From assembly GCA_016713675.1 (NCBI GenBank), contig JADJOS010000001.1:1364001-1428000 (forward strand): 64,000 bases of DNA. The letters are read 5' to 3'. How positions within the stretch are numbered: position 1 is the first letter of the stretch; every line of letters starts with the position of its first letter. The DNA comes from Acidobacteriota bacterium (lineage in GTDB: Bacteria; Acidobacteriota; Blastocatellia; Pyrinomonadales; Pyrinomonadaceae). Positions 59,041-64,000 of this stretch are shown here, piece by piece. A program made the position numbers and the translations under genes. The notes under the pieces are model-generated. The model had not been told where the DNA came from, did not search any database, and saw nothing but the letters and a program-made list of their open reading frames with translations.

Positions 59041-61641
59041 TCACGTAGTTCTTATTTGTCGCAGTATAGTTGCGTCATCGATCTTCTTGTCATCTGCCAG
59101 AAGGAAAGCTTTGCTTAAGATCACAGCGACCCTTTGGTCGCCTTCAAAAGGTAGAAAAACCTTGTTTGTGTCAGCGGTTCCTTGCTTTGCCACTATACAT
59201 AGGTATTGGTCGTTCGGCTTCATTAAGATGTTCCCGCTGCCAAGGTGGATCTTGTAAGTCCGAACGTCACCTTCAACGACCAAAAACTTGTCGTCAAAGG
59301 TACATCTCTGAGCGATCTTCAATCGTGGAATGATCGTTTCGAGAATTTGCTTCCGCGTTTTTGCCGAGACGGACAGGTCGCCAAACGAATAATCGTACCA
59401 ATAGTCACGTCGAGCGCCGTCCGGTCCGGTATCCAGCCAATTCGCGTCGTTTCCCACGCTGGCGACACCGACAAAAAGGTCTACGTCGCGCATTATTTCC
59501 GAAAATACCAATGGTGGGATACTTTCGAGTTCAAGCGGTTCGGTAGCATTTCCGGCACCCCGAACGTTTGTTCCGTAGCCGCCGCCACCGGCATGGGCGG
59601 CATTTTCGCGCGCATCTATTGAATAGAATCGGACCTGATCGGTCGTCAAATACAAAAATGTGCCCGAGTCGTTGGTGTCCGTACCATAGTCGTCACCAAT
59701 TCCCTCGATCCAAAATTCTGCCCGCAAATTCCACTTGAAAAGTGATCGGCTTGCCGGAGGATATTCGTCATCGACCAACAAACGCAATCGGTTTTTCCAT
59801 TGACGCGCCGCACACAGAGCGTTGAACTGATGCTGTTTTAGAATATGAGCGGCATACCGGTTCGAATAGACGCGCGTATTCCGCTCGGCGTCTGTCAGAA
59901 GATAGATCTCTCGGTGGGCCTGCTTGAAAGGCTGCCGAACTACGTTTTGCTCCAGGAATTCACGCCATCGCAAAACGTCTTGAGTTGCTTCGTCCAGCGG
60001 GTGCCAGAGTTCAACCGTAATTCCTGACTTTGACAGATCAAGTTCGTTGCCGGTTGACGAGACTATCATGCCATCGAGCCAAATGCCGGAAGAAAATATA
60101 CCTTTCGAGTCGGTAAACTTCCATATCAAACGCTGGGTGATCGTCCCGACCAACGGGTGGTCAAGGTATCGCTCGCGCCAAATATCGAAATTCCATCTTT
60201 TTTGTTCAAGATATAAGCAATCGATCCGATTCCGCTGTGCAGGCAACATCTGACGAATGTCTTTCAGAGTCTGATTAAGTTCCTTAATGTCTTCGCCAAA
60301 ATCCTTCTTGACACTGGCGGGCGTAGATTTTAGCTGCTTTCCGTCCGCATTGAACCAGCGAACAATGACGTCATCCGTTCCCTTTATAGCGATCTCCGCC
60401 GAGTATTCACCAATATTCTCGGTTAGATAGCCAACTTTCTGGAGCCCGTAATCGGGCACGGACATTTCTTCGATCTCTTCCTTTGGTACGCCAGCCCGGT
60501 TTGCCGCTTTCTCTAGTGCCGTTTCGATCTGCTTCTGGGCAGTTCCAAATTTGATACGAACTTTCAATACTGCCAAATGGCCGACGGCATCGTTCATCTC
60601 GCCGAGTGCCCAGACACACGCATTCCCGACCCGAACGCAACGCGGCCCGACTTGCGGAACCTTGCGATAGGCCGAAATGGCGAGAGCCGTGAGTGAGCGA
60701 AGCACATCGGCGTCGGCATGTTTCGTGCTGACCCAAATCAGCCCCTTCAAAATATCGGCGTTATTATCGTTTATCAACAGATTTGGGTCAGGCGCCCACT
60801 CAGACCATGTCCAAATTCTGCTTGTCCGAGGTTTATCAACCAGTGGAAACCAACTCAATACAGCGGTCTTAAAATTGTCCCAGCCGACATTCTCAAGCGC
60901 CGCATCTGCTGCTTTCCGCCACTTTGCCGTAGGTGCCGAACCTTTAGCCGCAACGCAAACATTGAGCAGCTTGATCCAGGCAACTCGTTCGTGTTCATCA
61001 AGCCCACTTAGTTGATCTGTAGCCGCATCCGACCATGCTTCCCCCGAGACTATCGGATTTCGGCTGCCTTGACCGGCCAGTTCCTTCAGCCGAATTAGCT
61101 GTTGACGAGTGCTGGCGTCTTGGTATTGGGACGATGAGATCATCTCAATGTATCTTATAAGCGATTTGATTAGTAGAGGGCTGAGTTCACTATTCTTTCG
61201 AAAATCTTCGACCTGTTTAATTATTTGAGGTATTGCACGCCAGTAATTTGAATCGTAGATCATCGACCAGTTGAGAAACTGGAGCAGTTCTTTCTCGGAA
61301 ACCGGTAACTTTTTGCGCAGGAGCTCAGTCAGAGCGTTTCGTGCTCTTGAAATTTTATAGTCCCATTGAATGTAGTTTTGACTGCGACGCTTAGCTTGTA
61401 GCGCTATTTCCTGCCGAGTTAGCCAATCCATCAGGTATAACGCGATCTCCTTTTGCTCTTGAGGCTGCGATGACAGTATCACTCGTCCGATCTCGTAAGC
61501 TTTAAGGGTTAAGGCGTTCCTTTGCCAATCATCCGGGTCTTCAGCCAAAGAGGACAAAAGTAGCGGTGTTGTTGAAGAGCGTGTCTTTCCCGCTTGGTTC
61601 CCTAAGACATCATTAACTATTTCGAAGATCTTTCGAATCAT
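59041..61641 (-). CDS. DUF4132 domain protein
   Basis: The 866-residue protein has a long helical N-terminal part (armadillo/HEAT-like helices to about 430). A C-terminal DUF4132 part follows, with GGYGTNVRGAGN, IPPLVFSEIMRDVDLFVGVASVGND and YYKIHLGSGNI-like segments (TYKIHLGSGNILMKPNDQYLCIVAK). No TM segment is seen. DUF4132 proteins (E. coli MolR/YehI) have no established function. The start lies 3 bp after the stop of the Gly-Gly protein gene, pointing to a tightly linked pair. Confidence 0.85.
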   Translation of the reverse strand: MIRKIFEIVNDVLGNQAGKTRSSTTPLLLSSLAEDPDDWQRNALTLKAYEIGRVILSSQPQEQKEIALYLMDWLTRQEIALQAKRRSQNYIQWDYKISRARNALTELLRKKLPVSEKELLQFLNWSMIYDSNYWRAIPQIIKQVEDFRKNSELSPLLIKSLIRYIEMISSSQYQDASTRQQLIRLKELAGQGSRNPIVSGEAWSDAATDQLSGLDEHERVAWIKLLNVCVAAKGSAPTAKWRKAADAALENVGWDNFKTAVLSWFPLVDKPRTSRIWTWSEWAPDPNLLINDNNADILKGLIWVSTKHADADVLRSLTALAISAYRKVPQVGPRCVRVGNACVWALGEMNDAVGHLAVLKVRIKFGTAQKQIETALEKAANRAGVPKEEIEEMSVPDYGLQKVGYLTENIGEYSAEIAIKGTDDVIVRWFNADGKQLKSTPASVKKDFGEDIKELNQTLKDIRQMLPAQRNRIDCLYLEQKRWNFDIWRERYLDHPLVGTITQRLIWKFTDSKGIFSSGIWLDGMIVSSTGNELDLSKSGITVELWHPLDEATQDVLRWREFLEQNVVRQPFKQAHREIYLLTDAERNTRVYSNRYAAHILKQHQFNALCAARQWKNRLRLLVDDEYPPASRSLFKWNLRAEFWIEGIGDDYGTDTNDSGTFLYLTTDQVRFYSIDARENAAHAGGGGYGTNVRGAGNATEPLELESIPPLVFSEIMRDVDLFVGVASVGNDANWLDTGPDGARRDYWYDYSFGDLSVSAKTRKQILETIIPRLKIAQRCTFDDKFLVVEGDVRTYKIHLGSGNILMKPNDQYLCIVAKQGTADTNKVFLPFEGDQRVAVILSKAFLLADDKKIDDATILRQIRTT

Positions 61642-61644
61642 GAC

Positions 61645-62019
61645 CTAACCGCCAACGAGTGGAACCAGCTTAAGAAACGTAATTTCCATATCAGGCTCGA
61701 TCTCGATCCGTTCATCGAGAGTTTCGATTTGGAGACCGTCGACAAGCATGATGAAGCCGTTCCGCTCAAATGCCTCAACCGCTTTCTTATACTGCTCCTG
61801 AGGGTCGATCGTCTTCCTTTCCCGCATTCTGAAGCCGTTGAGGAGCTTTTCCGCTCCGGTTGGTTGAACAAACCCGCTAAATATTTCGGGTTTCTCCTCG
61901 TTGTAATTCCGGACTTCCGAAAACACTCGTTCACGAATTATCTCGCGTGTAGTCACGAAATCTGTCGGAAAATTCAATGTTATGAAATTGGTTTCCGCTT
62001 TCGAGAAATCAAAGGACAA
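61645..62019 (-). CDS. Ubiquitin/ThiS/MoaD-like protein with C-terminal Gly-Gly
   Basis: A TTG start (62019) with a GGATAAGAG element upstream gives 124 residues. The N-terminus (ITLNFPTDFVTTREIIRERV) could be a beta strand followed by the first helix. The C-terminus reads FIMLVDGLQIETLDERIEIEPDMEITFLKLVPLVGG, close in pattern to the ends of ThiS/MoaD (V-N-G, acidic turn, D-x-V-x-F-x-P-x-x-x-G-G), and ends at the stop right after Gly-Gly. This is a hallmark of ubiquitin-like modifiers. Fold and conjugation are inferred. No E1-like gene is in the window. Confidence 0.7.
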   Translation of the reverse strand: MSFDFSKAETNFITLNFPTDFVTTREIIRERVFSEVRNYNEEKPEIFSGFVQPTGAEKLLNGFRMRERKTIDPQEQYKKAVEAFERNGFIMLVDGLQIETLDERIEIEPDMEITFLKLVPLVGG

Positions 62020-62206
62020 TGCGTCTCTTATCCTTAACGTATTGATTATGGTCTTTCCCCGTCCTTTACGCTTACAAATTGTGGTCGATTACCGCAGAAG
62101 TTACGGTCAATCAAATGTACCAAACTCTCGTTGATTTTTTAAGCCCTTTTTGAGAAATTCTTTCTTTTCGCATCGGCGAGCGTTAGCGGAGAATACCAGG
62201 CCGATC

Positions 62207-62611
62207 TTAGGAACGCCGTTTCCGTCCCAACGGGCTTTGTTTTCTGATCACCGGTATCGTTTTTAACAGGTTGATGACGAGGGTGTCGCCTTCGATCTTG
62301 TTGTCGAGGAAGCGGACAGTGCCGTCGTATTTGATCTCGTGCTTTTTGCAGAACGGTTTGGCGCGGATATATGCGCCGCCGCAGTCGCTTCTTGGTTTGA
62401 TCTTGAACGCATTCGGCATTAGCGGTTCGGTCTTTTCGATCCCGATCGAGTCCGTTTCCTTTTCGTAGAGCAAATATGCCGCTGCGGGCCGCCCCATAGA
62501 TTCGAACGTGTGCCGGTTCATCACCAGATCGCCCAAATAATTTATCGATACGTAAATTTCGTTCTTCTCATGCGGCACGGGCTCTTCGAATCTTTCCCAG
62601 TTTCTCGCCAT
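62207..62611 (-). CDS. Small conserved-looking protein of unknown function
   Basis: ATG 62611 with a GGAGG element upstream gives 134 residues (MARNWERFEEPVPHEKNEIYVSINYLGDLVMNR). The sequence is beta-rich, with TFESMGRPAAAYLLYEKETDSIGIEK and VRFLDNKIEGDTLVINLLK. No signal or membrane segment. Similar small proteins occur in Acidobacteriota (from memory). No function can be assigned. The frame continues upstream to 62683 but lacks a ribosome-binding site there. Confidence 0.7.
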   Translation of the reverse strand: MARNWERFEEPVPHEKNEIYVSINYLGDLVMNRHTFESMGRPAAAYLLYEKETDSIGIEKTEPLMPNAFKIKPRSDCGGAYIRAKPFCKKHEIKYDGTVRFLDNKIEGDTLVINLLKTIPVIRKQSPLGRKRRS

Positions 62612-62810
62612 CTCTATATTTACCTCCAAATACGGACAACAAATATAACATATATGGGTGGTTGTTGCAAGTGTGCGACACATCGGAAGTGAATTATTGT
62701 GCCGATGCGGAGCGATCGGCCGTCACTTTCGGACAACGGCGACAGGTTCGACTGAAACTACAACGCCGGTGAAGATTACTATTTTCCTAATTTCCGGCCT
62801 TAGAGTTGTC

Positions 62811-62969
62811 GTTGCAAGCCGTTCTACGGTTGTTGCTAGGGGGCTTTTGGTGCTTCGCAAGCGATGTTCTGATTATCGCAGAGGACTTTTCGATCGTTGC
62901 AAAGGGGTGATTCTATTGTCACAAGGAGGCCTTGTTACTGACACAGCGGCTAATTTGAGTGTCGCAAAC
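62811..62969. repeat. Degenerate 21-22-nt tandem array, sister of 7887-8064
   Basis: Units starting GTYGCAAG run tandemly on the plus strand at spacings of 21-22 nt (unit starts at 62811, 62832, 62854, 62875, 62896, 62918, 62940 and 62961). Approximate consensus: GTYGCAAGGGGCTTTTGATT. The array fills the 3' side of a 286-bp gap (62684-62969) before the GGDEF gene stop. It resembles the array at 7887 in unit, period and location outside genes. Confidence 0.7.
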
Positions 62970-64000
62970 CTAACGAGGTAAAAGGTCGTGGCGGATGGAT
63001 CTCGATGGCGTTAGCAGTTTGTCGGCGAACACAGCTTTACGCTTTTGCTTTTGCAGATACATTTTGGCGTCGGCCTTTTCGATCGTAGATTCGAGGTTGG
63101 CAAGGTCGTTAAAATCTTCGAACGCGTGCGAAACGCGGATCGCGAGCGGCCGGGTGAGGCCATCGATCCGGACATTTGAGAGCGTTTCCTCGAGACGCGA
63201 CATCCTATCGAGAGCCGTGTCGGAATCGAGGCCGACCATTATCACAAAAAATTCATCGCCGCCCCAGCGGAAGATCAGGTCCTCCGCCCGGATGATATCG
63301 CGGATCGAACGCACCACAGCACGGATCGCCATGTCGCCTGCGGCGTGGCCATACAGGTCGTTAATGTCCTTTAGATCATCAATGTCAAAAAAGCCGACAC
63401 AGCCCGTCGCGGCCCTTCCGCTGTCGCCGCCGCGGTTGAGATAGCCGTGGAACGCGTGACGGTTGAGTGCCGTCGTGAGCGGGTCGATATGTGCAAGTTC
63501 TTCGAGCCTTTCGTGGGCCTTTCGCAACTTTTCGTTGGCGATCTTGGCGTCGGTCAGGACCTGTTCGAGCAGCACGATGACCATGCCAAATCCGAGCAGG
63601 ATCTGTAGAACAAGATCAATGACCGAATTGAAAGCAAGGAATGAGGTCTCGATATCCGCATACCGGCCCATCATGAATATCACAAAGTAGCCGCCGTAAT
63701 TGACAGTCAAGAGAGCCAGGGCGATAAGCATCACCTTTCCGCCAAAGCTCCTTATCTTCGTCTTCCACAATTCAATAAAGGCGATCGAGAAAAAGCCCGC
63801 TAGAATAAGCGATTGGGAATTTAGGACAAGATTTAGATCATCAGCCAGGAACGGCAGGCCGAACGCAACCAATATGAACGGCAGGATCCACAGCTCCGCC
63901 CGCACCTTCATTTCATTGTTTCCCACAAGACTTCGAATACCGGCAATAAGCAGGAAACCAAAGAAGTACTCCGTTAAGAAATAGAAGCTGAAGAGCTGAA
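62970..64000 (-). CDS. GGDEF diguanylate cyclase, membrane-anchored (5' end outside window)
   Basis: The frame is open to the last base of the window, so the true start lies beyond. Within the window there are several TM helices, including FYFLTEYFFGFLLIAG upstream of the GTG at 63926. A short coiled coil follows. The GGDEF domain has DPLTTALNRHAF and the active-site motif RWGGDEFFV, indicating a competent cyclase making c-di-GMP. An I-site RxxD is not obvious. No EAL domain follows; the C-terminus has a basic tail. Confidence 0.9.
   Translation of the reverse strand, partial: QLFSFYFLTEYFFGFLLIAGIRSLVGNNEMKVRAELWILPFILVAFGLPFLADDLNLVLNSQSLILAGFFSIAFIELWKTKIRSFGGKVMLIALALLTVNYGGYFVIFMMGRYADIETSFLAFNSVIDLVLQILLGFGMVIVLLEQVLTDAKIANEKLRKAHERLEELAHIDPLTTALNRHAFHGYLNRGGDSGRAATGCVGFFDIDDLKDINDLYGHAAGDMAIRAVVRSIRDIIRAEDLIFRWGGDEFFVIMVGLDSDTALDRMSRLEETLSNVRIDGLTRPLAIRVSHAFEDFNDLANLESTIEKADAKMYLQKQKRKAVFADKLLTPSRSIRHDLLPR

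Noticed and set aside
62658..62981. Open frame of 107 codons on the plus strand across the second array
   Set aside because: Same reason as for the first array: repeat DNA, no family pattern, no ribosome-binding site.

Overview
The window looks like a chromosomal stretch of an Acidobacteriota bacterium, most likely Blastocatellia/Pyrinomonadales-like. This is an inference from gene content: a kinase fused to a PD40 propeller, a DUF1800/DUF1501 pair, large secreted FG-GAP/BNR/BACON proteins, paired Crp-like regulators with a GVRRE recognition helix, a TPR protein with a carboxypeptidase-regulatory-like domain, and a conserved DUF4132 gene. No rRNA, tRNA, CRISPR array, prophage or insertion sequence was seen. 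Housekeeping genes are on both strands, mostly in short operons.

Layout. 1-8 kb: 5' part of a GH5 mannanase-like gene, a 1002-residue secreted mosaic protein, and the DUF1800-DUF1501 export pair followed by a strong terminator, a 22-bp perfect palindrome and a 21-22-nt repeat array. 8-15 kb: a bPH2 membrane protein, a lytic transglycosylase, an MgtE_N/CBS protein lacking the channel domain, a DUF1569 protein, and a kinase-like receptor with degraded catalytic motifs. 15-23 kb: a redoxin coupled to a TlpA-like thioredoxin that is split by a -1 frame break at a dnaX-type slippery heptamer, then DinB, purL, hemW, a 5'-nucleotidase and kynA. 23-38 kb: a cold-shock gene with a long leader, a BNR/PKD secreted protein, selA, serC, TPR and tandem-repeat secreted proteins, yceH, a DEDDy exonuclease, cstA and a lipoprotein. 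38-48 kb: a mostly minus-strand block of core genes (aspS, cdsA, uppS, DUF952, truA, ASCH, ATP-grasp, pyrE), then an epsilon-like exonuclease and queF. 47-52 kb: two Crp-family regulators in tandem, with at least four GTG-N8-CAC palindromes in front of crp2, a small zinc-ribbon gene, a hemerythrin and small sigma-region-2-like proteins. 52-59 kb: a PhoB/PhoR-like pair, SixA-like phosphatase, a ZnuD-like TonB receptor and a dienelactone hydrolase. 59-64 kb: a 124-residue protein ending in Gly-Gly that resembles ThiS/MoaD/ubiquitin, encoded 3 bp before a DUF4132 gene, then a second 21-22-nt repeat array and a GGDEF protein cut by the window end.

Two themes deserve attention. First, intergenic DNA is full of short tandem units (9, 7 or 21-22 nt), often arranged as inverted arms. 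The unit sequence changes from locus to locus while the architecture is kept, and some arms run into coding sequence (DUF952 tail, aspS stop, a linker in PurL). Second, several genes carry unusual coding logic: the frameshifted thioredoxin, the kinase with HRD changed to QPN, and the Gly-Gly protein beside DUF4132. All functional statements rest on reading motifs by eye; no database search or structure prediction was run.
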